From contig NZ_BMJV01000001.1 of NCBI RefSeq assembly GCF_014643635.1, positions 186,001 to 250,000 on the forward strand: 64,000 nucleotides of DNA, in the 5' to 3' direction. The stretch is from Salipiger pallidus (lineage in GTDB: Bacteria; Pseudomonadota; Alphaproteobacteria; Rhodobacterales; Rhodobacteraceae). The position numbers were made by a program, and so were the translations under genes. Shown here piece after piece: positions 11,301 through 20,423 of this stretch (position 1 is its first letter; every line of letters starts with the position of its first letter). The notes below the pieces were generated by a model. That model saw only the letters and a list, made by a program, of their open reading frames with translations, ran no database searches and was not told the origin of the DNA.

Positions 11301-12373
11301 CAGCGCACCCCGGTTTCGGAGGCCACCACGCGCATGGCCGTGGCAAGGATGCCGCTCGCCCCCTTGGCCTCAAGGCCCGCGGGGGCCATGCCTTCGGACC
11401 CGCTGACCGGCGGCAGGGCGTCATAGAGACCGCCCTCCCCCGAGCCTGCCCATCCCGAGGCCACGTCTGCCGAGGCGGGTGCCGTCGAGGGCACCCCCAG
11501 CCGCGCGGCAAAGACCGGTGCCAGCGCTGCCGCCAGCACCCGCCCCATGTGGCCATCATGTTCATAATGGACCCCCGCGACCACGCGGTTCTCTTCTATC
11601 CGGGCGGCGACAAGGCGCAGTTCCTGCGAGGGTTGGCCGAAGATCATCGCCTCCATGGCAAAGGCCAGCGCGTGGGCTTCGCTGGCGTGGCCACTGGGAC
11701 AGGAGGCGTGGGCAGGCACCGCGATCACCGGGTTGACTGCGGAAGTGAGGTCACTGGGCCGTGGCACGTTCAGCAGGAACTTGGCCTGCACCACCACCTT
11801 GCCCGCCGCTGCCAGCACCGCGTCTAGCACCGCCAGTGTCATCGGGTGGCTGGCGCGGGTCATCGGGTAAGCCAGCCCGAGAAAGCTCAGGATGTCGGAT
11901 TTCTGGATGGTGATTTCCGAGATCCGCTCGGCTCGCAGCCAGCGCCGCGCATTGATCCCTTCGAGCGCGGGTTTTGGCGACACCGGCTTGCCCTTTGCGT
12001 CGACGAAAGGTGACGTGAGGGTGCAGAGCACCTCGCCATCCAGCAGCACCTCGACATGCCCATCGGTCTTGGCAGGCTGGACCGCAAGGCCGGCAGACAG
12101 CGCCTCGGTCATCATGATGTGACGGTGCAGCGGGATCAGGCGGGACAGGATGCGCTCGGGCGTCTGTTCGGGAGCGATGGCCGAGACATCATCGGGAATT
12201 GCATTCGGCAGGGTCAGCGCCACTGCGTCGAGCGCGTGGGCCAGCTGCGCGGGGCTGGCACCGCCACCACCCCCGGCGGTCTGGGTCTGCTGGGTTTGCT
12301 GAGTCTGTTGAGTTTGTTGAGTTTGTTGGGTCTGCTGCGTCTGTTGAGTCTGCAGGATCGAGGAAAAGGACAT
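11300..12373 (-). CDS. PAP2-superfamily (vanadium-haloperoxidase-like) protein
   Basis: A 357-residue protein with the three PAP2/haloperoxidase signature motifs: KFLLNVPRP, CPSGHASEAH and a final NRVVAGVHYEHDGH. They form the phosphate/vanadate pocket used by phosphatidate phosphatases and haloperoxidases. No obvious transmembrane helices are seen, so it resembles the soluble haloperoxidase-like branch. The N-terminus has a Gln/Thr repeat (TQQ x7) encoded by a 9-bp DNA repeat. ATG 12373 has GGAG upstream; a GTG at 12388 is an alternative start. It is coupled to the downstream S8 protease. Confidence 0.75.
   Translation of the reverse strand: MSFSSILQTQQTQQTQQTQQTQQTQQTQQTQTAGGGGGASPAQLAHALDAVALTLPNAIPDDVSAIAPEQTPERILSRLIPLHRHIMMTEALSAGLAVQPAKTDGHVEVLLDGEVLCTLTSPFVDAKGKPVSPKPALEGINARRWLRAERISEITIQKSDILSFLGLAYPMTRASHPMTLAVLDAVLAAAGKVVVQAKFLLNVPRPSDLTSAVNPVIAVPAHASCPSGHASEAHALAFAMEAMIFGQPSQELRLVAARIEENRVVAGVHYEHDGHMGRVLAAALAPVFAARLGVPSTAPASADVASGWAGSGEGGLYDALPPVSGSEGMAPAGLEAKGASGILATAMRVVASETGVR
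12281..12353. repeat. 9-bp repeat encoding Thr-Gln-Gln
   Basis: About eight degenerate copies of a 9-bp unit (for example CTGTTGAGT) lie inside the 5' end of the PAP2 gene and give TQQTQQTQQ in the protein. Because each unit is three codons, copy-number change preserves the frame and only lengthens or shortens the linker. Confidence 0.85.
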
Positions 12374-12389
12374 TCTGGAACGCTCCACT

Positions 12390-13760
12390 GTCGGTTTTGT
12401 TTTTCGGCACGTTAGCCAAAGCTCGCCGCTCCGTCACCTCTTCCATTGGTAGATTTCATAGCGGTGAAATCCCGCTAGGAGGGTTGGCCTTGCTTAGGGT
12501 CAGTAAGCTCCGTAGGAACAGCAGAGAGACCTTGGCACGGCTTGAGCCATTTCGAACCACACTCCCCCACTGCGAGATCGCGGACCGCGTTCGGCAAACG
12601 GCGCTTGATGTGACCAACCAGTACCCGGCGTTTCAGCAAGCCAAGAACGGCGAGGCGTCTGCGCCCCTAGGGGCGGACGAAGATACCGTTGCAGGGGGCG
12701 CGGCGCATGTTCCGAGGGCTGACCCATGACGCCTGTCACAAGGTGCGCCGGGGCGATCTGACCATTCTGATACAGCAGCTCACCCAGTCCGCATCGAGCG
12801 TGGAATGCCCCTTCCCAGGCGTCTACACCTCTGGTCAGGGGGCGGTGTTCGACGTCACCTTTGCAGGGATGCTCGTGGCCTCGACACCGACGAAAGGGCG
12901 AGCCGCGCCGACGAAAGCCCGAGGGCAAGGCATACTTGCGATTTCAACGGCGTCGATCCGAATGCGGTGGGCATGGCAGGTGGGTTCGGACGAGCTGGCC
13001 TCCGAGATGGCCGAGGTCGGTGTCGGGGTGCTTCTGCGTGATTGCCATTCTACAAAATCTGACGACCAAGGCGTGCAGCCCGAAACAGCTATCAACCTGG
13101 CGACGCCGACCGTATGTCTTCCGGGCATGCCCTTCGCCACCAGCGAGGACAAACGCGCGGAGGCACGGGGCGTTCTGATCGCGAGCACGATGCTGCGCGG
13201 CTCAACCACTGTTGCCCAGACCGGCCCTTCCCCCCCTCGCAGTTCATGCTGATCATCAGCGTCCCGCTTCCATAACCGACATGGCGGACATGGCCGATAT
13301 AGCCCCTTACGCGGACGGGCGGATCAGCGACGGCATGAAGACCATCAGCCAGAACTCCGCCGGACAGGCCAAAAGCGTGGATCACATGATGTGCTGAAGC
13401 TACGGCAAGGACCTGCAGAACGGTGCGAACTGCAGGGGCAAGTTCAGCCTTTACCAGGCCCCGCCGAACGCGCGCCTCGTCCGTACCCCGCATGATCCGG
13501 TCCCCTACGTGCAGTCTTCGAGGCGTGTCTCAACGCCCACTCATTGTGCTGGGACATAAGCACATCAACGATAAAGGCCTGCCCGGAGGCGGCCGCAACT
13601 CCATGCCTGAGGGCTTCACGTGCTTCTACGATGGCGGCACCATGATCGCCGTCACAAGGGAGACGCGCGGAGTAAATGACACTATGGTGTTCGTCTGGGG
13701 CAAGGACGGCACCGGCGCCGCGAAGCGGGCGCTCGATCCATGGTTGGCCCACAACCGCTG
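12390..13760 (+). other. Unrecognised, probably decayed stretch
   Basis: There is no convincing intact gene here. Plus-strand fragments look protein-like over short distances (MADIAPYADGRISDGMKTIS near 13284; MPEGFTCFYDGGTMIAVTRE near 13602) but shift frame and stop. I could not match them to a family. The region looks like remains of one or two old genes. Confidence 0.4.
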
Positions 13761-13856
13761 AGAGCTGTCAGCCGCCATGGGGCCGTTAAGGGAAGTTTCG
13801 CGCGGCCAACGACCGGCCCTGCGCCCATCAAGATATCAGCCCCTTGGGGCAGGCCC

Positions 13857-13890
13857 AAAAAAGCCCCGGCGCAACGAATTGCGCTGGGGC
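13857..13890 (-). terminator. Terminator of yceI
   Basis: A 12-bp stem with one mismatch (13863-13874 with 13879-13890, loop CGAA) is followed, in the minus direction, by six T residues. It lies about 55 bp after the yceI stop. Confidence 0.8.
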
Positions 13891-13946
13891 GACCAGGTAA
13901 AGCACTGGGAAACGGTCACTCGCCACTCACATGAGGGACGTGCAAA

Positions 13947-14519
13947 TCACTCGGCCTTCATGGCCTCGATCGAGATCTGCACCTCGACTTCGTCGCTCAC
14001 GTAGGGGGCGAACATGTCGACGCCATAATCAGACCGCAGCAGCGTGGTGGTGGCGAAGAAGCCAAGCCACGGCTTGCCTTCCATCGGGTGCTCGCCGGCC
14101 TGGGTCAGCTGAGTGTCGAGCACGACTTCCTTGGTGGTGCCGTTGAGGGTCAGATCGCCGGTGATCTCGGCGGTGTTCTCGCCGGTGACGTTGATCGAGG
14201 TGGAGGTGAAGGTAACCATGTCCTCATCGGAGGCGCCGAAGAAATCGTCGCCCATGAAGTGTTCCTTGCGCGGCTCCCAGCCGGTGATCATCGAGTTGAC
14301 CGGGAAGGACACTTCGACGGACGACGCTGCGGGATCTTCGGCATCGTAGGAGATATCGCCCTCGAAGCCCGAGTACATGCCGAAGCCGGTGGAGTAGCCG
14401 AGGTGGTTGTAGGAGAACACGATCTGGCTGTGGCTGCTGTCGAGCGTGTAGCTTTCTGCGGCGGCATTGGCGGCAAGGGGGGCGGCGGCGACGAGACCGG
14501 CGAGGAGGAGGGATTTCAT
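13947..14519 (-). CDS. YceI family periplasmic protein
   Basis: A 190-residue protein with a signal peptide (MKSLLLAGLVAAAPLAANAA) followed by the YceI lipocalin-like fold: YTLDSSHSQIVFSYNHLG at the start, SITGDLTLNGTTKEV-like strands in the middle (ITGDLTLNGTTKEVVLDTQL), and a closing SDEVEVQISIEAMKAE. YceI proteins bind isoprenoid lipids in the periplasm; the physiological role is unclear. ATG 14519 is preceded by a purine-rich site. It stands alone with its own terminator. Confidence 0.9.
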   Translation of the reverse strand: MKSLLLAGLVAAAPLAANAAAESYTLDSSHSQIVFSYNHLGYSTGFGMYSGFEGDISYDAEDPAASSVEVSFPVNSMITGWEPRKEHFMGDDFFGASDEDMVTFTSTSINVTGENTAEITGDLTLNGTTKEVVLDTQLTQAGEHPMEGKPWLGFFATTTLLRSDYGVDMFAPYVSDEVEVQISIEAMKAE

Positions 14520-14729
14520 TGTCAGGCTCCATAGGGGCTGTGTTTCGTGTATGGGCCTAAGATGGCATGTCTGGGCATTCCGGCAATTGGCGGTCCCCCA
14601 ACAGGTTCCGTGCGCAAATGAACAGGCGGGTGGCTTGAAATGGACCAACCGCGACGAAAGCTTTCCGGCCCGGCTCGACGCAATGCCAACAGGCCGGACC
14701 CTCCCCGCCTCGGGTGCCCACCGCATACG

Positions 14730-14766
14730 AAAAGGCCGACCCCGACGGTGTCGGACCCGGCCTTTC
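14730..14766. terminator. Bidirectional hairpin between yceI and a small membrane-protein gene
   Basis: The imperfect inverted repeat AAAAGGCCG...CGGCCTTT has A and T tracts on its two sides. It is placed to end transcription of the minus-strand gene at 14840. The rest of 14520-14839 holds nothing else that I can identify. Confidence 0.6.
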
Positions 14767-14839
14767 GGAGGGGAGACAATACAGCCCGACCCGATGCGCC
14801 CAGGCGTGTCGTGCGTTCAGGGGCGTTAGAAAGGCCGGT

Positions 14840-15097
14840 TCAGCGGTGTTGGCTGCGCGCGCCCACCAGCGCACTGAGGCCACCGATCAGCAGGAACAGC
14901 GACGAGCCCAGCTTGATGAACATTACGTCCGGCACAGGGGTCGATCCCGGAACCAGCCAGAGCGCGAAAGCCGACAGCGTCATGGCAAGGCCGACCACCG
15001 CCAGGGCCACGCGCGCGGCCAATGTTGCCGCTTCGCTTGCAGACCGGGGGCCGGCACATCGGACGAAGGACGGGATGTTGGTGTAGGTCGCGCTCAT
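14840..15097 (-). CDS. Small membrane protein, unknown function
   Basis: An 85-residue protein with two predicted transmembrane segments (ARVALAVVGLAMTLSAFALW and FIKLGSSLFLLIGGLSALVG) joined by a short periplasmic-looking loop (VPGSTPVPD). ATG 15097 was chosen because the longer frame begins in promoter-like DNA. No family recognised. Confidence 0.65.
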   Translation of the reverse strand: MSATYTNIPSFVRCAGPRSASEAATLAARVALAVVGLAMTLSAFALWLVPGSTPVPDVMFIKLGSSLFLLIGGLSALVGARSQHR

Positions 15098-15280
15098 GAT
15101 CGTCTGCTCTTTCGTTGATGCGCCTCGCGGGGGACCACGGGCCATGCATTCTGTGTTTTATCTTTCATCAGGTCGGATCAGGGCAAGAATGCGACAGGAT
15201 GCGGGAAAACTACAGGCAGCCACGCTGCACCGGCACATGTCCGCCCACGGGCCCTGCCCCACATGGCGCGCCACGGGCCC

Positions 15281-15308
15281 TTGATCCCCGCGCCAAAGCG
15301 TGTATACG
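15281..15308 (+). promoter_or_regulatory. Predicted rpsF operon promoter
   Basis: TTGATC (15281-15286) and TATACG (15303-15308) are separated by 16 bp, about 105 bp upstream of rpsF. The leader is long enough for autoregulation by S6-S18, which is known in other bacteria, but I have not drawn a structure. Confidence 0.4.
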
Positions 15309-15412
15309 GCACCTCTCTCCGCGCAATACAGCGACCCGCGCAGACTCTCGTGGACAGGGGCGGAGACAATGCCCTGCCCTATGAAATGCGCCCAGACAGA
15401 AATGGAGCTCAC

Positions 15413-15769
15413 ATGCCGCTTTACGAGCATGTATTCATCTCGCGCCAGGATCTTTCCAACGCGCAGGCCGAAGGTCTCGTCGAACATTTCGGCACCGTCC
15501 TTTCGGATAACGGCGGCAAGGTCGTCGATTCCGAGTACTGGGGCGTCAAGACCATGGCGTTCAAGATCAACAAGAACCGCAAGGGCCACTACGCCTTCCT
15601 GCGCACCGATGCACCGGCAACGGCTGTCCAGGAAATGGAACGCCTGATGCGCCTGCACGATGACGTCATGCGCGTTCTGACCATCCGGGTCGACGAACAC
15701 GCCGAAGGCCCGTCGATCCAGATGCAGAAGCGCGACGAGCGCGAAGGCCGCCGCGAGCGCCGTAACTGA
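15413..15769 (+). CDS. rpsF: 30S ribosomal protein S6
   Basis: Small-subunit protein that pairs with S18 on the platform. MPLYEHVFISRQDLSNAQ and KTMAFKINKNRKGHYAFLRT are characteristic, with a basic, charged tail (MQKRDEREGRRERRN). ATG 15413 follows GGAG. First gene of rpsF-rpsR-rplI. Confidence 0.97.
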   Translation: MPLYEHVFISRQDLSNAQAEGLVEHFGTVLSDNGGKVVDSEYWGVKTMAFKINKNRKGHYAFLRTDAPATAVQEMERLMRLHDDVMRVLTIRVDEHAEGPSIQMQKRDEREGRRERRN

Positions 15770-15793
15770 TCGCCTGAACGAAAGGACGTACCA

Positions 15794-16021
15794 ATGGCTG
15801 CAAAACCGTTTTTCCGCCGTCGCAAGGTCTGCCCCTTCTCGGGCGACAATGCACCCAAAATCGACTACAAGGACACCAAGCTGCTGCAGCGTTACGTGTC
15901 CGAACGCGGCAAGATCGTGCCCTCGCGCATCACCGCCGTGTCCGCCAAGAAGCAGCGTGAGCTGGCCCGCGCAATCAAGCGCGCCCGCTTCCTCGCCCTT
16001 CTGCCCTACGTCGTGAAATAA
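15794..16021 (+). CDS. rpsR: 30S ribosomal protein S18
   Basis: A 75-residue S18 protein. [20 protein letters not shown] and the basic tail with [16 protein letters not shown] match the family. It lies 24 bp after rpsF with its own purine-rich ribosome site (GAAAGGA) and is co-transcribed with it. Confidence 0.97.
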   Translation: MAAKPFFRRRKVCPFSGDNAPKIDYKDTKLLQRYVSERGKIVPSRITAVSAKKQRELARAIKRARFLALLPYVVK

Positions 16022-16033
16022 GGAGCCAGGCAC

Positions 16034-16642
16034 ATGCAAGTCATCCTTCTGGAACGCGTGGCCAAGCTTGGCCAGATGGGCGATGTCGTGGACGTCAAGC
16101 CCGGATATGCTCGCAACTACCTGCTTCTGCAGGGCAAGGCGCTGACCGCTTCGAAAGAGAACATCTCTTCCTTCGAAGACCAGAAAGCCCAGCTCGAGGC
16201 GCGCAACCTCGAGTCCAAGAAAGAAGCCGAAGCGCTCGCCGAGAAACTTGACGGCCAGCAGTTCGTCGTGATCCGTCAGGCATCCGACGGCGGCAACCTC
16301 TACGGTTCGGTCACCACCCGCGACGCGGCTGACCTTGCCACCGAGGAAGGCTTCTCGATCGACCGCAAGCAGGTCATCATCCGCCAGCCGATCAAGGTTC
16401 TCGGCCTGCACGAAGTCGAGGTGCACCTGCACCCCGAAGTCATGTGCGTGGTCGAACTGAACGTCGCACGTTCGCCCGAAGAGGCCGAACTGCAGGCATC
16501 CGGCAAGTCGATCCAGGACCTGGCCGCTGAAGAAGAGGCCCAGGCCGAATTCGAAGTGTCCCAGCTGTTCGACGACATGGGCAGCGCCGCGGACGAGGAC
16601 TCGGACATCGTCGAGACCCCCGAAGGCAATTCCGAAGACTGA
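16034..16642 (+). CDS. rplI: 50S ribosomal protein L9
   Basis: Large-subunit protein. [20 protein letters not shown] and [17 protein letters not shown] are the N-domain signature, followed by the long connecting helix and the C-domain. At 202 residues it is longer than E. coli L9 because of an acidic C-terminal extension after residue ~150 ([20 protein letters not shown]), a feature seen in many alphaproteobacteria. Last gene of its operon. Confidence 0.97.
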   Translation: MQVILLERVAKLGQMGDVVDVKPGYARNYLLLQGKALTASKENISSFEDQKAQLEARNLESKKEAEALAEKLDGQQFVVIRQASDGGNLYGSVTTRDAADLATEEGFSIDRKQVIIRQPIKVLGLHEVEVHLHPEVMCVVELNVARSPEEAELQASGKSIQDLAAEEEAQAEFEVSQLFDDMGSAADEDSDIVETPEGNSED

Positions 16643-16674
16643 TCCCTACCCGGGACAGCCTCGAAGCCAACACA

Positions 16675-16705
16675 AGCCGCGCCCCTCACGGGCGCGGCTT
16701 TTTTT
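16675..16705 (+). terminator. Terminator of rpsF-rpsR-rplI
   Basis: The GC-rich hairpin AGCCGCGCCC...GGGCGCGGCT is followed by seven T residues directly downstream of rplI. Confidence 0.9.
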
Positions 16706-16899
16706 GTGATCTATATGATATTCACTTTATGGAATTTGCTATGCTAGTATTAAACGGTTTTTCAGATTAAGCATGCTGAATTGGGGACACCAGCCAATGG
16801 CAAGATCTTAACCGTCTAAAGTGGTTCCAATTGAAATAGAGCCGCGGACAAAGCAAACGCCAGCGATAGCGCTGCTAGCCATGTAACGAGGATGACGAA

Positions 16900-17253
16900 G
16901 TGACTCTGGAAGAACGTATCGCATCGCGACTCCGTCAATACCGGCAGGCCTCAGGGCTGACCCAGACCGAACTGGCCAATCGCGTTGGCGCGCATACGCA
17001 GCAGATATATCGCTATGAATCCGGCGGCAGCCGCATTCCGGCGGCGCATTTGGTGCAGATTTCACAGTCCCTCGGACGCCCCCTGGAAGACTTCTATCAG
17101 GAAGGTCAGCCCATGTCTCATGACGACGAGGACGTGATGCGCGATCTGCGCGTGGTGGCCAGCCTCGTGCGCGGCCTCCCCGCCGAGCGCCGGCAAGCGG
17201 TCATCGACCTGCTCAGGGCCATGGCGACTCCCCAAGCAACCGGCTCGGCCTGA
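16900..17253 (+). CDS. XRE-family transcriptional regulator
   Basis: A 117-residue protein with an N-terminal Cro/CI helix-turn-helix (LRQYRQASGLTQTELANRVG, then THQQIYRYESG-like helix). The C-terminal helical tail (DLRVVASLVRGLPAERRQAV) resembles chromosomal XRE regulators of roseobacters and Caulobacter. The GTG start at 16900 is preceded by CGAGGA. The upstream 200 bp is AT-rich and promoter-like. Targets unknown. Confidence 0.85.
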   Translation: MTLEERIASRLRQYRQASGLTQTELANRVGAHTQQIYRYESGGSRIPAAHLVQISQSLGRPLEDFYQEGQPMSHDDEDVMRDLRVVASLVRGLPAERRQAVIDLLRAMATPQATGSA

Positions 17254-17303
17254 CCAACCGAAAAGCAGCCATCTGGCAGGCCTGCACCGCGGTCTTCAAG
17301 AAT

Positions 17304-17335
17304 GGAAAAAGGCCGCCCTCGCAGGCGGCCTTTCC
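17304..17335. terminator. Bidirectional terminator between XRE gene and tig
   Basis: The hairpin AAAGGCCGCC...GGCGGCCTTT has an A tract on the left and a T-rich tract on the right, placed between convergent genes so that it can serve both. Confidence 0.85.
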
Positions 17336-17371
17336 TCTTTCCGCAACCGGACAGGCCGGTCCCGCGCCGGA

Positions 17372-18703
17372 TCAGGCTTCGTCGAGCTCTTCGACAGCCT
17401 TCTGCAGCTCTTCCTTGGTCACTTCCTTCTCGGAGACCTTGGCCTGCTCGACGATGTGGTCGATGACCTTGTCTTCGAAGATCGGCGCGCGCAGCTGCTG
17501 CTGCATCTGCTGGTTCTGACGAACGAAGTCGAAGAACGCACGCTCCTGGCCGGGGTACTGACGCGCCTGGGACATGATCGCCTGGGTCATCTCGGCGTCG
17601 GTCACTTCGACCTCTGCCTTCTGGCCAATCTCGGCGAGCAGCAGGCCGAGGCGCACCCGGCGCTCGGCAAGGGTGTTGTGCTCTTCAGTGGTCTCGATCT
17701 CACCGTGGTCGTGACCCTGAACCTCGGGGTTCTCTTCGTGCCACAGCTGATGCGCGATCTGCTTGGCCTCTGCCTCGACCAGCGACGGCGGCAGGTCAAA
17801 GCTGACCAGACCGTCGAGCTTGTCGAGCAGGTCACGCTTCATCACCTGGCGCGCGGCGCCGGAGTATTCTGCTTCGAGACGCTCGGCGATCTGTGCCTTC
17901 AGGCCGGCCAGATCCTCTGCACCGAACTTCTTGGCCATCTCATCGTCGATTTCGGCGGCGACGGGCTCTTTCACGGCCTTGACGGTCACGTCGAAGACAG
18001 CTGCCTTGCCGGCAAGATGCTCAGCGCCGTATTCCTCGGGGAAGGAAACCTCGACGGCCTTCTCGTCACCGACTTTCACGCCGACCAGCTGCTCTTCGAA
18101 GCCGGGGATGAAGGAGTTGGAGCCGAGAACCAGCGGGTAGTCTTCTGCAGCGCCGCCTTCGAAGGCTTCGCCGTCGACCTTGCCCACGAAGTCGATCACG
18201 ACTTGATCGCCATCTTCCGCAGCTGCACCTTCGGCGCGGTCGTTGAAGTCCTGCGCAGTTTCCGCGAGCGATGCGAGCGCTTCGTCAACGGCCGAATCCT
18301 CGGCCTTCACGACCAGCTTCTCGACTTCAACGCCGGAGAAATCGACTTCGGGAACCTCGGGGAGCTTCTCGTAGGACATTTCGACGTTGACGTCGTCGCC
18401 CTCTTTCCAGTCATCGTTGGTCATCTTGACCTGCGGCTGGAGCGCGGGACGGTCGCCGCTGTCCTCAAAGTGCTTGGACATTGCTTCGTCGATGGATTCC
18501 TGCATCGACTCGCCCATGATGCGCTGGCCGAACTGCTTCTTGAGAAGCGGCATGGGAACCTTGCCCTTGCGGAAGCCCTTCATCTCGATGTCGGGTTGCG
18601 CTTCCTTCAGCTTGGCGTTGACCTTCGCGTCCAGTTCCTCGGCGGTGAGGACCAGCTCGTAAGCGCGCTTGAGCCCTTCGTTCAGCGTCTCGGTGACCTG
18701 CAT
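17372..18703 (-). CDS. tig: Trigger factor (ribosome-associated chaperone/PPIase)
   Basis: A 443-residue chaperone that binds nascent chains at the L23 exit site. The ribosome-binding signature [17 protein letters not shown] is near residue 45. The FKBP-like PPIase domain ([20 protein letters not shown] ... [20 protein letters not shown]) follows, and then the helical chaperone arms. It stands as a single minus-strand gene directly upstream of tRNA-Gly. Confidence 0.97.
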   Translation of the reverse strand: MQVTETLNEGLKRAYELVLTAEELDAKVNAKLKEAQPDIEMKGFRKGKVPMPLLKKQFGQRIMGESMQESIDEAMSKHFEDSGDRPALQPQVKMTNDDWKEGDDVNVEMSYEKLPEVPEVDFSGVEVEKLVVKAEDSAVDEALASLAETAQDFNDRAEGAAAEDGDQVVIDFVGKVDGEAFEGGAAEDYPLVLGSNSFIPGFEEQLVGVKVGDEKAVEVSFPEEYGAEHLAGKAAVFDVTVKAVKEPVAAEIDDEMAKKFGAEDLAGLKAQIAERLEAEYSGAARQVMKRDLLDKLDGLVSFDLPPSLVEAEAKQIAHQLWHEENPEVQGHDHGEIETTEEHNTLAERRVRLGLLLAEIGQKAEVEVTDAEMTQAIMSQARQYPGQERAFFDFVRQNQQMQQQLRAPIFEDKVIDHIVEQAKVSEKEVTKEELQKAVEELDEA

Positions 18704-18888
18704 ACCATTTCCCTATGCTTCTTGCAGGGCACGCCGCACGGCGCCCCTCTGCACTGTAGAATTTGCGGTCTTCTATGCGTCCGTGTCCTTCTGTGCAAGG
18801 CGCATTTCGCCGCCGCCGCGCAGGTTGCGCAGCCGACTGCAGATGGCACTTGTCAGGGGCGGCACGCTGGCGTAATCAGCAAGGCGTC

Positions 18889-18962
18889 GCGGGTGTAGCT
18901 CAATGGTAGAGCAGCAGCTTCCCAAGCTGATGACGAGGGTTCGATTCCCTTCACCCGCTCCA
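18889..18962 (+). tRNA. tRNA-Gly (anticodon CCC), phage attachment target
   Basis: A full cloverleaf can be drawn: acceptor GCGGGTG pairing with CACCCGC, D arm GCTC...GAGC, anticodon loop TTCCCAA (anticodon CCC), T arm AGGGTTCGATTCCCT and encoded CCA. One pair at the base of the anticodon stem is mismatched. Its last 17 bases lie in the repeated att core, so integration leaves the tRNA intact. Confidence 0.95.
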
Positions 18963-18967
18963 ATCCC
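18946..18967. repeat. attL core (22-bp direct repeat with attR)
   Basis: These 22 bases, beginning TCCCTTCACCCG inside the tRNA T arm and running past the CCA, are identical to 63264-63285. Flanking similarity continues to the right at both sites (CATTTCATATATATTTATCAGAC versus CATTCCATCTATATTTATCAGAC style) but not to the left. The right flank at both sites is thus phage-left-end DNA. Confidence 0.9.
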
Positions 18968-19007
18968 CCTCATTTCATATATATTTATCAGACTCTTAGA
19001 GTGTGAT

Positions 19008-19038
19008 GTGTCCCATGCAAAAATGGGGCGTGGGACAC
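19008..19038. promoter_or_regulatory. Candidate integrase/excisionase arm sites, left
   Basis: The inverted repeat GTGTCCCA (19008-19015) and TGGGACAC (19031-19038) lies 40-70 bp inside attL. The same octamer occurs twice just inside attR (63161, 63216). Octamers repeated near both att sites suggest recombination-protein binding. Confidence 0.5.
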
Positions 19039-19269
19039 TTGGGCATCTGCCCCTTGTGCCAGGCGGTGGCGAAAGCGCCCTGTTCCGGCGCTGCGTCTCC
19101 TGAACAAGCGGTGGCCCGATGCGCATCGACCGGAGCCGAGGAGATGCCGTTCTACCCTGTAAGGATCTTGATCAGCCGCGCGCGGGGACAGCAGCGCAGG
19201 CGAACCGCTTCAGGTCCAACGGTATCGTTGCAGGAGGGTAGCTTAGTGTTGTCTTGGGTAGCGATATGG

Positions 19270-19379
19270 CAGCGGGCCCTGTCTGGAAGGGCCCGCTGCA
19301 GAACAGTGAGCAACTGAACGCGCACCATTGACGGCGTTTATTGAGAGAGTACCGCGAAGCCCCGTCGGGCTCCGCGGTA
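19270..19379. terminator. Two hairpins left of the lysis cassette; no gene from 19039 to 19535
   Basis: Hairpin 1 (19270-19279 with 19289-19298) has a 10-bp perfect stem CAGCGGGCCC/GGGCCCGCTG. Hairpin 2 (19350-19379) is TACCGCG...CGCGGTA with loop region CCCCGTC. Hairpin 2 has a covarying counterpart at 63601-63630. They lie beyond the end of the minus-strand late operon and probably stop late transcription entering tRNA-Gly/tig. The rest of 19039-19535 shows no gene. Confidence 0.55.
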
Positions 19380-19535
19380 GATCTGATCAAGCATCGCAAC
19401 GTGACCAGAAAGGTGACATCGGGAAATGCCACACAACCCAGAGTACACACCGAATTTAACCAATCAACCAGAATAGCGACATCTGAGCGCCGATTTAACG
19501 TCGACTTCGGATCGCGCTCATACCAAGCGCGTCAT

Positions 19536-19757
19536 TTACGTCCTGCCGCCCAGCCTCTTCACCCAGCGCGACCAGGCGAATGTGCCGCCGCTGAAGAGGC
19601 CGTAGAGCAGCACCGCCAGCATGGTCGATGCGGTATTGATGTCGATGGTGACGAGGCCGGCCGCCTTGTCATAGGCCACGAAGGGCAGCGCAGCGGCGAG
19701 GCCCGCCAGGGGCAGCAGGATGAACACCCGCAGCAGCAGGGCGATATGTCCGGTCAT
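19536..19757 (-). CDS. Holin-like small membrane protein
   Basis: A 73-residue protein with two hydrophobic segments (LLLRVFILLPLAGLAAALPF and STMLAVLLYGLFSGGTFAW) and a positively charged end (SRWVKRLGGRT), the pattern of class II holins, which time lysis by opening the inner membrane. It lies directly downstream of the amidase, in the usual lysis cassette. There is no sequence motif proof. A broken homologue lies at the window's right end. Confidence 0.6.
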   Translation of the reverse strand: MTGHIALLLRVFILLPLAGLAAALPFVAYDKAAGLVTIDINTASTMLAVLLYGLFSGGTFAWSRWVKRLGGRT

Positions 19758-19819
19758 GGTAAAGTCCTTTCAGAGATGAGCGGCGCGCGGCCGCATTGAG
19801 ATGGAAGTGTTCGCGGCGC

Positions 19820-20362
19820 TCAGGCGCCCTTGAGGGCGGCGCCCGCCAGGTCGCGGATCTCGGCAAGGCGCCAGCGGTAGCGCGTCACCTCGGTGGCCGG
19901 ATCGGTGGCAGCGATGGGCTGGCCCTGGCGCGCTCCGAGCCATGCAGGCACAGAGAACCCCGGGCAGGCCTTGGCCGCGTACTGGTTGTGGCCTGAGATC
20001 TTCAGGCCGGGTCCATGCGCCGCCTGCAGCTGTTCGAGCAGCGCGGTCAGCGCCCCGCCCTGTTCAACGGTGAAGTGATCGGAGAAGGCGTCGGTTTCGG
20101 CTGAGCCGTGACCGCCGAGCAGGCAGACCCCGATCGTGTCCGCGTTGTGGCCGATGACATGGGCGCCGGGTGTCTCGACCGGACGGCCCGCCGCGACAGC
20201 GCCGTCGCGGTCGACCAGGTAGTGATAGCCTATGTCGTTCCAGCCGTTGCCATCGACGTGCCAGGACCGGATGGCCCGGATCTTGGCCGCCAGCGGCGCG
20301 GCGGCAAGCCAGCCCGGGTGAGTGGCGCTGCAATGGACAATGATTTCAGTGATGGTGCGCAT
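19820..20362 (-). CDS. N-acetylmuramoyl-L-alanine amidase (phage endolysin)
   Basis: A 180-residue amidase_2-type zinc enzyme that cuts the lactyl-amide bond of peptidoglycan at lysis. The core begins ITEIIVHCSATHPGW (first zinc His), continues with YHYLVDRDG and ends with ISGHNQYAAKACPGF, which holds the second His and the Cys ligand. ATG 20362 has GGGAGAA upstream; the longer frame to 20494 lacks domain similarity. No signal peptide, so holin-dependent release is expected. Confidence 0.9.
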   Translation of the reverse strand: MRTITEIIVHCSATHPGWLAAAPLAAKIRAIRSWHVDGNGWNDIGYHYLVDRDGAVAAGRPVETPGAHVIGHNADTIGVCLLGGHGSAETDAFSDHFTVEQGGALTALLEQLQAAHGPGLKISGHNQYAAKACPGFSVPAWLGARQGQPIAATDPATEVTRYRWRLAEIRDLAGAALKGA

Positions 20363-20383
20363 GATTTTCTCCCATGCCGAAAG

Positions 20384-20399
20384 ACCCCGCTCGCGGGGT
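20384..20399 (-). terminator. Weak hairpin between lysis genes
   Basis: The stem ACCCCGC/GCGGGGT is followed in the minus direction by CTTTC. It is short and lies just upstream of the amidase ribosome site, so it may attenuate transcription or shield the messenger. Confidence 0.4.
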
Positions 20400-20423
20400 G
20401 TGGTGATTGAAATGTCGGAAGGT

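Noticed and set aside
17456-18898. 480-codon plus-strand frame opposite trigger factor
   Set aside because: Antisense shadow of tig.
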